The notes: generated by a model not told the origin, from the sequence alone. A DNA stretch of 64,000 nucleotides from Clostridia bacterium (GCA_017456605.1 JAFTJA010000001.1:1-64000), one strand, 5' to 3'. Counted from the stretch's first letter, positions 6,218-14,046 are shown. Made by a program: numbers and translations.

Positions 6218-7114
6218 TTAATGATGGTGGTGATGGTGATGATGCCCTGATGACACCTTAACTTCTGTATGACAACTTTCTTCACCGCAGTGCTCTCCTT
6301 CTTCCTCAAGCTCCAATGTCGCGTGGCAGATTCCGTGTTCAGAAAGCTCTTCACGTACCGCTTCCTTTATTTCATGCGGCTCGGCGTTTGTCACTATATG
6401 CATTGTGGCATAATTGCTATGTCCGTCCATGCTCCAAAGGTGAATATGGTGAACATCAATCACGCCGTCAAGGGACAAAATATGCTCCTTTATTTCTTCT
6501 ACACTGACCCCCTTAGGTGTTTTTTCAAGGAACAAATCAAGCACCTCTTGCAAATTTTTAACGGCATTTATCAAGATAAACACAGCAACACCAATGGATA
6601 GTATTGGATCAATAATCACAAAATTGGTGAACCTCATCACAACCGCACCAACAAAAACCACAATCCAACCCAGAACATCCTCAAGCATATGGAGGTTAAC
6701 CGCCTTTTGGTTTATTGAGTCCCCCTCACGAGTCACAAAGGCAGCCCCGAAGTTGACGATTACGCCAATTACCGCAAAAATCAGCATGCCGTTATAGTTG
6801 ATTTCTACCGGATTGATTATTCTTTCTGCTGCATTGAATATTACCATTATGGAGCCAACAAGCAGAATAAGAGTTGTAATAACGCTGCCCACAACCGAGT
6901 ATCGTACATAGCCGTATGTAAACTTTTCATCAGGCTGTTTTCTGCTCTTTTTTTCAAGAAAATAAGACACCCCGATGCTTGCCGCATCGCCTATATCGTG
7001 CACAGCATCCGAAACAATAGCCACGCTGCCGGTGAATATTCCGCCAAAAAACTCGAAGACCGAAAACGCCAGATTCAGGATAAAGGCAATAAGAATATTT
7101 TTTTCTGTTTTCAT
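6218..7114 (-). CDS. Cation diffusion facilitator (CDF) metal exporter with His tail
   Basis: The 298-residue protein has the CDF layout: six N-terminal membrane helices (about residues 8-185), then a cytoplasmic ferredoxin-like domain. Metal-site motifs are visible: SDAVHDIGDAASIG in helix 2 (the HDxxD variant seen in some Zn/Fe/Co exporters) and HMLEDVLGWIVV in helix 5. The tail DVHHIHLWSMDGHSNYATMHI is the typical regulatory domain. The C-terminus is odd: CGEESCHTE followed by SSGHHHHHHHH, which makes eight consecutive histidines at the very end. A ribosome site AAGGAG precedes the ATG. It exports divalent metal using the proton gradient; Zn is likely but not proven. Confidence 0.92.
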   Translation of the reverse strand: MKTEKNILIAFILNLAFSVFEFFGGIFTGSVAIVSDAVHDIGDAASIGVSYFLEKKSRKQPDEKFTYGYVRYSVVGSVITTLILLVGSIMVIFNAAERIINPVEINYNGMLIFAVIGVIVNFGAAFVTREGDSINQKAVNLHMLEDVLGWIVVFVGAVVMRFTNFVIIDPILSIGVAVFILINAVKNLQEVLDLFLEKTPKGVSVEEIKEHILSLDGVIDVHHIHLWSMDGHSNYATMHIVTNAEPHEIKEAVREELSEHGICHATLELEEEGEHCGEESCHTEVKVSSGHHHHHHHH

Positions 7115-7128
7115 AACTTCTCCTTAAT

Positions 7129-7743
7129 TTATTTATTTCTTCCAACCTTTATTCCATAAACCGCACCAATAACCACATAAGGTATCAATAGAACCAAACA
7201 CCAAGCCGTAAAAATCGGCGGGAATAGTATACTGATTATAAAAAGTGCTCCCATAACCACAGTTTCAAAACCTATAAAACGGTTTATCTTTCTTGCTTTT
7301 TCAGCTTTCAAGTCATAATTTTTGATGTAGTCAAATTTGGGCAAATAATTGCCCACCACAATCAAGATAGCACCAACAATCAGCGCCGCGACAGCTCTTA
7401 TATCCATTTGCCAACCCAAGCCATAAAAAATCGTTACGGCCTGCACAATAACAGTCATAACGGGTATAATCCACTTTGTCGCTCTTTCAAACTTTATGCG
7501 CTCGCCGTGTTTATGTGCATTTATATCATTGACAAAACAACAAAAAATCTGCAAAATCACCATCAAAACAGGAAGCCCAAAGACCACGAAACCTTTTGAT
7601 GCAAAGTTGTCGGGATTGTTGTTTATGTCAAAATGTATCGCCATTTCTCCGGGAAGTCTGTCCCAAAGTGCAACGCCAAAAAAAATTGGCAAAAGACAAA
7701 CCAAACAGGTTATGATTAAACTTTTCCACTTTATAAATTTCAT
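7129..7743 (-). CDS. SdpI-like membrane protein (DUF1648 domain)
   Basis: The 204-residue protein has five or six membrane helices. The N-terminal RLPGEMAIHFDINNNPDNFA after the first helix is the DUF1648 signature (the P-x-x-H-x-N/D-x-x-G pattern is relaxed here). The C-terminal half contains NYLPKFDYIKNYD and NRFIGFETV, as in SdpI/YfhL-type proteins. In Bacillus subtilis SdpI gives immunity to the SdpC toxin and signals toxin presence to SdpR. The ATG overlaps the stop of the upstream sdpR-like gene by four bases (ATGA), so the two are translationally coupled. No sdpC toxin gene is in the window, so an immunity role is an inference. Confidence 0.85.
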   Translation of the reverse strand: MKFIKWKSLIITCLVCLLPIFFGVALWDRLPGEMAIHFDINNNPDNFASKGFVVFGLPVLMVILQIFCCFVNDINAHKHGERIKFERATKWIIPVMTVIVQAVTIFYGLGWQMDIRAVAALIVGAILIVVGNYLPKFDYIKNYDLKAEKARKINRFIGFETVVMGALFIISILFPPIFTAWCLVLLIPYVVIGAVYGIKVGRNK

Positions 7744-8009
7744 AATTTCTCTCCCCCCAAATTATAAATCCACGTCAGAACCTCTTCAAAAACCGAGGCA
7801 TTAAGCTCATAATAAATAAAATTTTTATACTTTTCTTCCGCAATCAAATCTGCCGCTTTCAGCTTTGACAAATGATAAGAAACCGTAGCCCCCGTAAGAT
7901 TGAACCTTTCCCCAATCTCACCGGCAGACTTTTTTCCCGATTTCAGCATCCCCAAAATATCCCGCCTCACTGGGTCGGAAATGGCTTTAAGAGTTTCGTT
8001 TATTCCCAT
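7740..8009 (-). CDS. ArsR-family repressor, SdpR-like
   Basis: The 89-residue protein is a minimal ArsR winged helix. ISDPVRRDILGMLKSGKKSAGEIGERFNLT opens the domain, GATVSYHLSKLKAADLI is the recognition helix, and EEKYKNFIYYELNASVFEEV forms the wing and dimer helix. No metal-binding cysteines are present, as in SdpR, which senses sequestration by the membrane protein SdpI rather than metal. It is followed at once by the sdpI-like gene. Two dyads of the type TTTAGA-N6-TCTAAA lie in its promoter and leader region, indicating autoregulation. Confidence 0.88.
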   Translation of the reverse strand: MGINETLKAISDPVRRDILGMLKSGKKSAGEIGERFNLTGATVSYHLSKLKAADLIAEEKYKNFIYYELNASVFEEVLTWIYNLGGEKL

Positions 8010-8020
8010 TTATCTCACCT

Positions 8021-8044
8021 CTGTTTAGAAATTCATCTAAACAG
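8021..8044 (-). promoter_or_regulatory. Operator dyad 1 of the sdpR-sdpI unit
   Basis: CTGTTTAGA and TCTAAACAG form a perfect 9-bp inverted repeat around AATTCA. The dyad lies directly downstream of the -10 element (aatata, 8045-8050, which reads TATATT on the minus strand). Binding here would block transcription start. Confidence 0.8.
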
Positions 8045-8074
8045 AATATACCACAATGCCACCCCCGTTGTCAA
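8045..8074 (-). promoter_or_regulatory. Sigma-A promoter of the sdpR-sdpI unit
   Basis: TTGACA (8074-8069 on the minus strand) and TATATT (8050-8045) are separated by 18 bp. The promoter is flanked on both sides by TTTAGA/TCTAAA operators. Confidence 0.8.
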
Positions 8075-8079
8075 GACCT

Positions 8080-8099
8080 ATTTAGATTTTTTTCTAAAT
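8080..8099 (-). promoter_or_regulatory. Operator dyad 2 upstream of the sdpR-sdpI promoter
   Basis: ATTTAGA and TCTAAAT form a 7-bp inverted repeat around six T. It shares the TTTAGA-N6-TCTAAA core with dyad 1 and lies upstream of the -35 element. Dyad centres are about 57 bp apart, compatible with cooperative repressor binding. Confidence 0.75.
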
Positions 8100-8114
8100 T
8101 CTTTAAAAATACAA

Positions 8115-8142
8115 GGCGGTCGCCGTTTAAAAAGCGACCGCC
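8115..8142 (-). terminator. Terminator after the tautomerase gene
   Basis: GGCGGTCGC pairs perfectly with GCGACCGCC around a 10-nt loop, with a T-rich stretch following on the minus strand. Confidence 0.8.
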
Positions 8143-8147
8143 AAATT

Positions 8148-8375
8148 TTAATACTTCTTTTCTCCTGAAAGTATCATCATTTTGTCAACGTTTGTTTCGA
8201 TTTCAGGCTTTACCACCTTTTCTTCCCAAAGGTCAGGGGCGAATTCCTCCATTGAAACGGATATTGCCTCCTGTGGACATCCCCAGTACTTTAAAAATAT
8301 TTCGTTGATTTCATCAACTACTTTTTTCTTGATTTCTGCGTCCTTGGGATAAGCTTTAATCGCAATGTATGGCAT
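8148..8375 (-). CDS. 4-Oxalocrotonate tautomerase family protein
   Basis: The 75-residue protein starts MPYIAIKAYPKDAEIKKKVV; the proline after the initiator Met is the catalytic base of this superfamily once Met is removed. The beta-alpha-beta body is complete. A longer frame from 8384 would bury the proline, while the ATG at 8375 has AGGAGTG about 6 nt upstream, so the short start is chosen. Family members interconvert enol and keto acids as oligomers; the natural substrate here is not known. It is followed by a strong terminator and preceded by the GNAT gene 31 bp upstream in the same direction. Confidence 0.85.
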   Translation of the reverse strand: MPYIAIKAYPKDAEIKKKVVDEINEIFLKYWGCPQEAISVSMEEFAPDLWEEKVVKPEIETNVDKMMILSGEKKY

Positions 8376-8406
8376 ACTAAACACTCCTTTTATGTATTTT
8401 TTTTAT

Positions 8407-8826
8407 TTAAAGCTCCGTCTTCATCCAGATATGGGGGCAGTCTTCTTCATATTCAATCCCGCCGTATTCCACAAAGCCAATTTTTTCATAAAAACCTTTT
8501 GCTTGCAGCTGTGAATGAAGAATAAGGCGTTTTCCGCCGGCTTTGGACACATAGTCTTTTGCTGTTTCAACCACGCTGCCGCCTATGCCTATTTTTCGGT
8601 ATTCCTTTTTCACTGCAAGTCTGCCAAGAATAAAAACGCCCGGTGCTTCACTTTCAAACACTCTGCACGCAGCGATGGGCTCATCTTTTTCAAACGCCAC
8701 AATATGGGTCGAAATATCGTCCATTTCGTCACAGTCATAAGAAAACCCTTGTTCGTGAATGAACACCTCTTCACGGACCTGCTTTGCTTCTTTGGGGAAA
8801 TTGTTAAAAACCTTTGTGGTTATCAC
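8407..8826 (-). CDS. GNAT family N-acetyltransferase (ElaA-like)
   Basis: The 139-residue protein has the acetyl-CoA signature GRLAVKKEYRKIGIGGSVVETA near residues 70-92 and the C-terminal LHSQLQAKGFYEKIGFVEYG, as in ElaA-type enzymes. The N-terminal EVFIHEQGFSYDCDEMDD resembles the acceptor-binding side of that subgroup. The start is a GTG at 8826 with GAGGTAG 5 nt upstream. It lies 10 bp after queH and is probably co-transcribed with it and with the tautomerase. The acceptor substrate is unknown. Confidence 0.88.
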   Translation of the reverse strand: MITTKVFNNFPKEAKQVREEVFIHEQGFSYDCDEMDDISTHIVAFEKDEPIAACRVFESEAPGVFILGRLAVKKEYRKIGIGGSVVETAKDYVSKAGGKRLILHSQLQAKGFYEKIGFVEYGGIEYEEDCPHIWMKTEL

Positions 8827-8835
8827 TTTTCTACC

Positions 8836-9471
8836 TCACTGACCAAAATTTCGTTCTTCTCTTTTTTCTGCCGCCTGCTTTGAGTAAACACAGCCGCAAT
8901 AATTTTGCCTGTAAAGATTATACTCTTTTGAAAGGGCACACGACCGCTTGTATCCCTCGCCCTTTTTGAAATCGGAGCAAAGGTATTTTATTCCGTATTT
9001 TTCTCCAAGTTCAAGCCCGATTTCGTTGAGCCAAGCGGCATTTTTGTGAGGGCTTACCGAAAGGGTGGTGGTCACACAATCAAAAGCATTTTCCTTTGCA
9101 AAGGCTACCGATTTTTCAAGGCGCAGCCAAAAACACTTTCTGCACCGCTCGCCGCCCTCGGCGAGATTTTCCATCCCCTTTACCACGGCTTCAAATTCTG
9201 CATTGTCATATGGCGGGGCAACAATTTCTGCCTCGCTAAGCCCCATGAGAGGAAGAAGTCGATGAAGCTCCTGAAGCCTGAAATCAAACTCTTCCCGGGG
9301 CGAAATGTTGGGGTTATAAAAAAACAGCGTCAAATCAAACACCGCTGACAACTGCTCCAAAACCGCACTGGAACAAGGCGCGCAGCAAACATGGAGCAAA
9401 AGCCTTGGGCGCTTTTTCTGCGCCTTTATTTTTTCAATTTCCGCATCCATAATGCGTTTGTAATTTTCCAT
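8836..9471 (-). CDS. queH: Epoxyqueuosine reductase QueH
   Basis: The 211-residue protein is the non-cobalamin epoxyqueuosine reductase (former DUF208), which performs the last step of queuosine formation in tRNA. LLLHVCCAPCSSAVLEQL carries the first cysteine pair, GERCRKCFWLRLEKS the second, and QNYCGCVYSKQ the third; these ligate an iron-sulfur cluster and a neighbouring iron. TTTLSVSPHKN is also typical. The frame extends upstream to 9639 through a terminator, so the ATG at 9471 with GGAGG is the start. It complements the preQ1-controlled transporter at 37360: preQ1 imported there would end as queuosine made with this enzyme. Confidence 0.93.
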   Translation of the reverse strand: MENYKRIMDAEIEKIKAQKKRPRLLLHVCCAPCSSAVLEQLSAVFDLTLFFYNPNISPREEFDFRLQELHRLLPLMGLSEAEIVAPPYDNAEFEAVVKGMENLAEGGERCRKCFWLRLEKSVAFAKENAFDCVTTTLSVSPHKNAAWLNEIGLELGEKYGIKYLCSDFKKGEGYKRSCALSKEYNLYRQNYCGCVYSKQAAEKREERNFGQ

Positions 9472-9484
9472 TATTTTTTCCTCC

Positions 9485-9519
9485 AAAAAATCACCCGCAA
9501 AAACGGGTGATTTTTTTTT
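9485..9519 (-). terminator. Terminator between dacF and queH
   Basis: AAAATCACCCG pairs with CGGGTGATTTT around CAAAAA, with T-runs. It lies just beyond the end of the D-Ala carboxypeptidase gene. Confidence 0.85.
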
Positions 9520-10870
9520 AATATCTTGGCGGATGATAGCCGGAGCTTCTGCGCCTTTTTCTCTTGCTCTTTTTGATGGCACGGACAAAACCAATGCCAA
9601 TGAGCGCCACAAACCCAAGAACCAAACCAAGGAGCACATAAACCACCAATCTTATCACCTTTATGTTCCAGAGCCATTCACCAAAGCTACTTACAAAGCC
9701 AAGAAAATGCCTGTCAAGCTCCACCGTTGAAATAAGGTTCACTTCTCCCACTTTTTTGCCTTCATAACTGAAAATGGCTTTTCCTATGACCTGACCCGAC
9801 CTTATGGGGGCATAGACTTTTTCAGGGATTTCAGTGGTTATTGTAACTTTTTCGGTGTCACCGTCTTTAGGGAAAAGCGCATCCAGATTTTCTTCTGCTG
9901 AAAGCAAAATGTGGTCTGTTCCATCTGCCGCCTGCTTCACCTTTACCTCACCGAAAATATCGTCGCGCTTTGCCAGGCGCTGTGCCTTGAATTCAGTAAG
10001 TCCAAATTCAAGAAGTTCCTTTGATTCATTGTGCGAAACCGAGATGTCTTCGGCATTAAACAGCACACTTATAACCGACTTATCTCCCATCTCGGCAGAT
10101 GCCACAAGGCAGTATCCCGCCTCGGAGGTTGAGCCTGTCTTTATACCCGTCGCATAGTCATAGAAATAATACGGATACCTCATTCTTGAAACAAGGTTGT
10201 TGGTGTTTATAAAATACCGCTTGTCCGACATATTTGTTGCCGGAAGATAGATATGTGCACACTCCACAATGTTTCGGAAGGTTTCATTTTTCATAGCAAA
10301 GTATGCCATCTGCGACATATCATAAGCCGTGGTATAGTGCTGTGGATTGTGAAGTCCGTGGGGGTTTTCAAAACGCGTTGAAGAAAGCCCCAGCTCTTTT
10401 GCTTTTTCATTCATCCGTGCAACAAAGGCCTCTATACTTCCCGAAACGCCTTGGGCGATTGTCACCGCAGCATCGTTTCCGGAGGCAATAAGCAGCCCCT
10501 CCAAAAGATTTAAAAGCTTCATTTCCTCGCCGACCTTAAGTCCCACGCTGCTGCCGTCAGGGTCAAGGGTGTCAAACGCCTCTTTTTGAAGAACAAGGGG
10601 CTGATCAAGGCTTATCTCGCCTTTTTCCACCGCATCAAGTGCCACAATAGCAGTCATAATTTTTGTGGTGCTTGCCGGAAACATAACTTTTTCGGAGTTT
10701 TTTTCATACAAAACATTCCCCGTTTTGCCGTCTATCAAAATTGCCGCTTCGCCGGAAAGCGCCGGAGCTGCCGAAACCTCAAGGGATGCACACGAAAAGA
10801 ACACCAACAGCAAAGCTGACAAAAGGGCCATATTTTTTTTTGTTACCGCTGAAAAAAGTTTTCTTTTCAT
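9518..10870 (-). CDS. dacF: D-alanyl-D-alanine carboxypeptidase (PBP5 family)
   Basis: This 450-residue penicillin-binding protein trims the terminal D-Ala of peptidoglycan pentapeptides outside the membrane. A signal peptide (KKNMALLSALLLVFFSCASLEVSA) is followed by the three active-site motifs: STTK in FPASTTKIM, SGN in LIASGNDA and KTG in GIKTGSTSEAG. A PBP5 C-terminal beta domain follows, and a C-terminal membrane helix (LVVYVLLGLVLGFVALIGIGFV) with a basic tail anchors it. The ATG at 10870 is chosen because GGAGGG lies 6 nt upstream and the signal peptide starts there; the longer frame overlaps tsaB. It lies 13 bp after tsaB. Confidence 0.93.
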   Translation of the reverse strand: MKRKLFSAVTKKNMALLSALLLVFFSCASLEVSAAPALSGEAAILIDGKTGNVLYEKNSEKVMFPASTTKIMTAIVALDAVEKGEISLDQPLVLQKEAFDTLDPDGSSVGLKVGEEMKLLNLLEGLLIASGNDAAVTIAQGVSGSIEAFVARMNEKAKELGLSSTRFENPHGLHNPQHYTTAYDMSQMAYFAMKNETFRNIVECAHIYLPATNMSDKRYFINTNNLVSRMRYPYYFYDYATGIKTGSTSEAGYCLVASAEMGDKSVISVLFNAEDISVSHNESKELLEFGLTEFKAQRLAKRDDIFGEVKVKQAADGTDHILLSAEENLDALFPKDGDTEKVTITTEIPEKVYAPIRSGQVIGKAIFSYEGKKVGEVNLISTVELDRHFLGFVSSFGEWLWNIKVIRLVVYVLLGLVLGFVALIGIGFVRAIKKSKRKRRRSSGYHPPRY

Positions 10871-10883
10871 TGTTCCCTCCGTA

Positions 10884-11594
10884 TCACAATTCTTTGCTTT
10901 CACGTTCAAGCTTTTCGCGTTCTGCCTGAGAAAGCCGCACATATTTTGGCACAAGGGCGCCATAATCCACAGTTTCGCCGTTTTCAAACTTTGAAAGACC
11001 GATTTCTGCCACCGCTCCGCCTAAATTGAAATTGCTTATCTTTGGTGCAAAAAACGCACGTTCTCCCAATGCGCCTTTGATTTCCGCCTCAAAAACCAGC
11101 GTGGCGTCTCCCATGAAGATAACGTCTTTATCCATTTTTCTGAGGTCATCAAGCAGCTCGTCAAGAGCGACTGCCCTATCATCACAAAGCCGCGTCATTT
11201 CGCCCTTTCCCCCTTGGAATAAGGCATTGTATACCTGATTACGTCTTGCGTCAAGCATGGGACAAAGAATTCCGTCAAAGAATTTTGACGAAAACGCCAA
11301 CGCCTCAAGGGTAGAAACCTCAATGCAGGGCTTTTTCGTAGCCTGCGCCAGAGCCTTTACTGTGGCAACGCCAATCCTCACTCCGGTGAATGAGCCGGGA
11401 CCCACCGCCGCCGCAAAAGCATCCACCGCTGATGGCTCAACCTCTGCCGCCTCAAACATTTTTTCTATCTGGGGCATCAGCTTTTCAGAGTGTGTTTTGT
11501 TTTGATTCAAAACCGTCTGTGCAACCATTATTCTGTCATCAACCAAAGCCGCCGTCGCCGCCGCACAACAAGTGTCAATTCCAAATATAAGCAT
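10884..11594 (-). CDS. tsaB: tRNA t6A biosynthesis protein TsaB
   Basis: The 236-residue protein has the actin/ASKHA-like fold of TsaB, the scaffold partner of TsaD in making N6-threonylcarbamoyladenosine at position 37 of ANN-decoding tRNAs. FGIDTCCAAATAALV, NKTHSEKLMPQI and VGPGSFTGVRIGVATVKALAQA are the conserved segments. The ATG at 11594 follows the tsaE stop by one base and has GGAGAAC upstream. It is in an operon tsaE-tsaB-dacF. TsaD is not in the window. Confidence 0.93.
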   Translation of the reverse strand: MLIFGIDTCCAAATAALVDDRIMVAQTVLNQNKTHSEKLMPQIEKMFEAAEVEPSAVDAFAAAVGPGSFTGVRIGVATVKALAQATKKPCIEVSTLEALAFSSKFFDGILCPMLDARRNQVYNALFQGGKGEMTRLCDDRAVALDELLDDLRKMDKDVIFMGDATLVFEAEIKGALGERAFFAPKISNFNLGGAVAEIGLSKFENGETVDYGALVPKYVRLSQAEREKLERESKEL

Positions 11595-11595
11595 T

Positions 11596-12027
11596 TTAGT
11601 TCTCCGTTTTTTCAATAAAAATCTCTCTGTAATCTTCGCCTTTTGAGGAATTCTTCTTTATTTCCACCTTGAAATAACCTTTGGGCAAAACCTCTTCTAT
11701 ATTTTGTGCCCATTCCACAAGGCATATGCCGTCGCCAAAGAAATAATCGTCCAGCCAGTCACAGTCGTCCATCCTGACGTTCTCAAGACGATAGGCGTCA
11801 AAGTGGTAGATGGTCATGTTGCCGCTGTATTCATTCACTATGGTAAAGGTGGGGCTTGAAACATCCTGAGCCGCACCAAAGAACTCTGCAACGCCTTTGG
11901 TAAACGCAGTCTTCCCTGCGCCCAAATCACCGAGAAGTGCCACAATGCTGCCTGATTGAAGGCTTTTTGCAAAAGCTTTTGCTATGTTTTTGGTTTCTGT
12001 TTCACTCTTGCTTATAAACTTTTCCAT
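11596..12027 (-). CDS. tsaE: tRNA t6A biosynthesis ATPase TsaE
   Basis: The 143-residue ATPase carries the Walker A loop LLGDLGAGKTAFTKGVA, the SSPTFTIVNEY switch segment and DAYRLENV, then CLVEWAQNIEEVLP, all standard for TsaE, which drives turnover of the TsaB-TsaD complex. The start is uncertain: the ATG at 12027 begins the usual MEKFISKSETET, but GAGAGG is about 13 nt away. A TTG at 12036 has better spacing. It is the first gene of the tsaE-tsaB-dacF operon behind a 17-bp-spaced promoter. Confidence 0.92.
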   Translation of the reverse strand: MEKFISKSETETKNIAKAFAKSLQSGSIVALLGDLGAGKTAFTKGVAEFFGAAQDVSSPTFTIVNEYSGNMTIYHFDAYRLENVRMDDCDWLDDYFFGDGICLVEWAQNIEEVLPKGYFKVEIKKNSSKGEDYREIFIEKTEN

Positions 12028-12064
12028 CTTCAGCAAATTTCCTCTCAAAGCTTTTTATATATTT

Positions 12065-12093
12065 ATTTTAACTTTATTCCGCTCCAAAGTCAA
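12065..12093 (-). promoter_or_regulatory. Promoter of the tsaE-tsaB-dacF operon
   Basis: On the minus strand TTGACT (12093-12088), a 17-bp spacer and TAAAAT (12070-12065). Confidence 0.75.
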
Positions 12094-12103
12094 TACAAAA
12101 CTA

Positions 12104-12132
12104 TTGAAATTTGTCTCATTTTGTTGTATACT
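12104..12132 (+). promoter_or_regulatory. Promoter of the dCMP deaminase gene
   Basis: TTGAAA (12104-12109), a 17-bp spacer and TATACT (12127-12132). It points away from the tsaE promoter, only 11 bp from it. Confidence 0.75.
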
Positions 12133-12222
12133 TACCCTATCACCCATTGTTTTTGCACAGTGCCGCCTTGCGCCCGTCAAGATGCGGTTTTCAAATTTCG
12201 GGCAGAAAGGCAATGAATTACT

Positions 12223-12717
12223 TTGGAAAACAAAAGAGTTGACAAGCATAACTACTACCTTGATATCGCTGAAACCGTGATTGAGCGAGGCACCTGCCTC
12301 CGCCGGAACTTTGGCGCAATAATCGTGAAAAACGACGAAATTATTTCTACCGGCTACACCGGTGCTCCCAGAGGCAGACAAAACTGCATCGACCTTGGTG
12401 TGTGTATCCGTGAAAAGCTGGCTATTCCCCGGGGCGAGCGTTATGAGCTGTGCCGCAGCGTCCACGCCGAGGCAAACTGCATAATCAGCGCAAAGCGCGG
12501 CGATATGATTGACTCCACCCTTTATCTTGTGGGAAAGGACTACAAAACCGGCGAACTGGTTGAAAACACTTCAAGCTGCTCTATGTGCAAGCGCCTTGTT
12601 ATCAACGCCGGCATCAAAAATGTAATTATCCGCAACACCCCCACAGAATATACCGTGGTAAACGTTTCTGACTGGGTAGAAAATGACGAATCTGTTGAAG
12701 GCATTTTTGGATACTAA
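12223..12717 (+). CDS. Deoxycytidylate deaminase family protein (ComEB-like)
   Basis: The 164-residue zinc enzyme has the CDA signature: HAEANCIISA gives the His ligand and catalytic Glu, and SSCSMCKRLVINAGI gives the two Cys ligands in a C-x-x-C rather than PCxxC form. It starts near residue 10 with LDIAETVIERGTCLRRNFGAI, typical of dCMP deaminases that supply dUMP for thymidylate synthesis. The only in-frame start is a TTG at 12223, with AAAGG 12 nt upstream; an ATG 11 bases earlier is out of frame. The leader of about 80 nt is G+C-rich compared with its surroundings. Confidence 0.9.
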   Translation: MENKRVDKHNYYLDIAETVIERGTCLRRNFGAIIVKNDEIISTGYTGAPRGRQNCIDLGVCIREKLAIPRGERYELCRSVHAEANCIISAKRGDMIDSTLYLVGKDYKTGELVENTSSCSMCKRLVINAGIKNVIIRNTPTEYTVVNVSDWVENDESVEGIFGY

Positions 12718-12723
12718 AAAAGC

Positions 12724-12757
12724 AAAGACCGTGTAAATTCCACACGGTCTTTTTTTA
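12724..12757. terminator. Bidirectional terminator
   Basis: AAAGACCGTGT pairs with ACACGGTCTTT around a 7-nt loop, followed by a T-run, between the convergent deaminase and ZIP genes. Confidence 0.9.
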
Positions 12758-12765
12758 TACTGTTT

Positions 12766-13518
12766 TTATCCCAACAACACATCAGATATAAGCATTACGC
12801 AAAAACCAACGAGCAAGGCATAGGTTGCGCCTCTCTGGCTTCCGTGGGCGTGGGTTTCAGGTATCATTTCGTCACTGATTACATAAAGCATCGTTCCCCC
12901 CGCAAAAGCAAGGGCAAAAGGCAATATCACCATAGAAACACTCACTGCAAAATACCCCAGGACAGTCCCGAAAACCTCGACCAGCCCCGTGAGCATCGCA
13001 CAAACAAAGGTCTTTTTGTGCGAAACCCCTGCCGCAATCATAGGTCCGATGATCACCATACCCTCCGGAATATTCTGGAGTGCAATGCCGCCCGCTATCA
13101 AAAGCGCCTGATTGGTATCTCCCGAGCCAAACCCGACACCTGCCGCAATTCCCTCAGGGAGATTATGTATGGCAATAGCCGATACAAAAAGCAGCACCTT
13201 TCCAAGGTTTGCATTGTTGTGGTTTTCCGGCTCCGCTCCCACAATTTTGTGAAGATGCGGCACAAGCTTGTCGATAAGATTGAGGCAAAGCGCACCTACA
13301 AAAATCCCGGCAACAGCCGTCAAAAGCCCCCATTTTCCGCCATATTCAAGGGAAGGCAGAATGAGTCCCAGGATTGCCGCAGCAAGCATTACACCCGCCG
13401 CAAAGGAAAGCACAATGTCAGAAAATTTGTGTGATGCCTTTTTGAATATAAATCCAATAAGTGCACCTATCACAGTAGCGCCGCCGACACCCAGTGCCGT
13501 AATAAATACCAGTTTCAT
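12766..13518 (-). CDS. ZIP family divalent metal transporter
   Basis: The 250-residue protein is a GufA/ZupT-type ZIP permease with eight membrane helices. The binuclear metal-site helices are present: AIAIHNLPEGIAAGVGFGSG in helix 4 and ALQNIPEGMVIIGPM in helix 5, and ISDEMIPETHAHG near the C-terminus. ZIP proteins import Zn or Fe into the cytoplasm. It follows ferritin by only 15 bp with an AAGGAG ribosome site, so the two are probably one transcript. This suggests iron uptake matched to iron storage, although Zn cannot be excluded. Confidence 0.9.
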   Translation of the reverse strand: MKLVFITALGVGGATVIGALIGFIFKKASHKFSDIVLSFAAGVMLAAAILGLILPSLEYGGKWGLLTAVAGIFVGALCLNLIDKLVPHLHKIVGAEPENHNNANLGKVLLFVSAIAIHNLPEGIAAGVGFGSGDTNQALLIAGGIALQNIPEGMVIIGPMIAAGVSHKKTFVCAMLTGLVEVFGTVLGYFAVSVSMVILPFALAFAGGTMLYVISDEMIPETHAHGSQRGATYALLVGFCVMLISDVLLG

Positions 13519-13533
13519 AAGAACTCCTTTTGA

Positions 13534-14046
13534 TTACAAAACAAGCGACGGTGCGGTATAAACACGGGCACCAAGCTCACTGTTGAGCATATAAAGGCTT
13601 TTGGGGTCCGAGCCAAAAAGCTCCATCTTTGAAATCAAATCGTTTGCATTCGTTTCTTCTTCTCCCTGTTCCTTCACAAACCAGTCAAGAAACTGCATTG
13701 TGCGAAAGTCTTTTACCTCATATGCCGCCTGATATATGTCGTTGATAAGTGATGTAACATATTCTTCGTGCTCAAGCCCTGCTTTCAGGACCCCCATATC
13801 GCTGTCTAAAGCCTTGTCAGGCTTTGCAATAGCATCAAGTGTCACTTTTTCGTTGTTATTTTGCAGATAACGATAGAAAAGCATTGCATGGTCACGTTCT
13901 TCCTGCGCCTGGATATAATACCAGTTTGCAAAACCATCAAGCCCTCTGTCTTCAAAATAATTTGAAAAATCTAAGTAAAGATATGCAGAATAAAGCTCTT
14001 TGTTTATCTGCTGATTAAGCAGCTCTCTCACTTTTTCATTCATCAT
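13534..14046 (-). CDS. Ferritin (FtnA-type)
   Basis: The 170-residue non-haem ferritin has the ferroxidase residues Glu17 and Tyr24 (NKELYSAYLY), Glu50 and His53 (AQEERDHAM), Glu94 (LEHEEYV) and the E-Q-G-E-E cluster near 127 (VKEQGEEETNA). It would form a 24-subunit iron-storage shell in the cytoplasm. AGGAGG precedes an ATGATG pair, so either Met can start. Neighbours are the ZIP transporter downstream and rubredoxin plus FprA upstream, forming an iron and oxygen-defence group. Confidence 0.95.
   Translation of the reverse strand: MMNEKVRELLNQQINKELYSAYLYLDFSNYFEDRGLDGFANWYYIQAQEERDHAMLFYRYLQNNNEKVTLDAIAKPDKALDSDMGVLKAGLEHEEYVTSLINDIYQAAYEVKDFRTMQFLDWFVKEQGEEETNANDLISKMELFGSDPKSLYMLNSELGARVYTAPSLVL

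Noticed and set aside
9471-9639. N-terminal extension of QueH
   Set aside because: It would read through the dacF terminator and has no ribosome site; the ATG at 9471 has GGAGG.
12055-12465. Minus-strand frame opposite the deaminase gene
   Set aside because: It covers the intergenic promoters and the antisense of a conserved enzyme.
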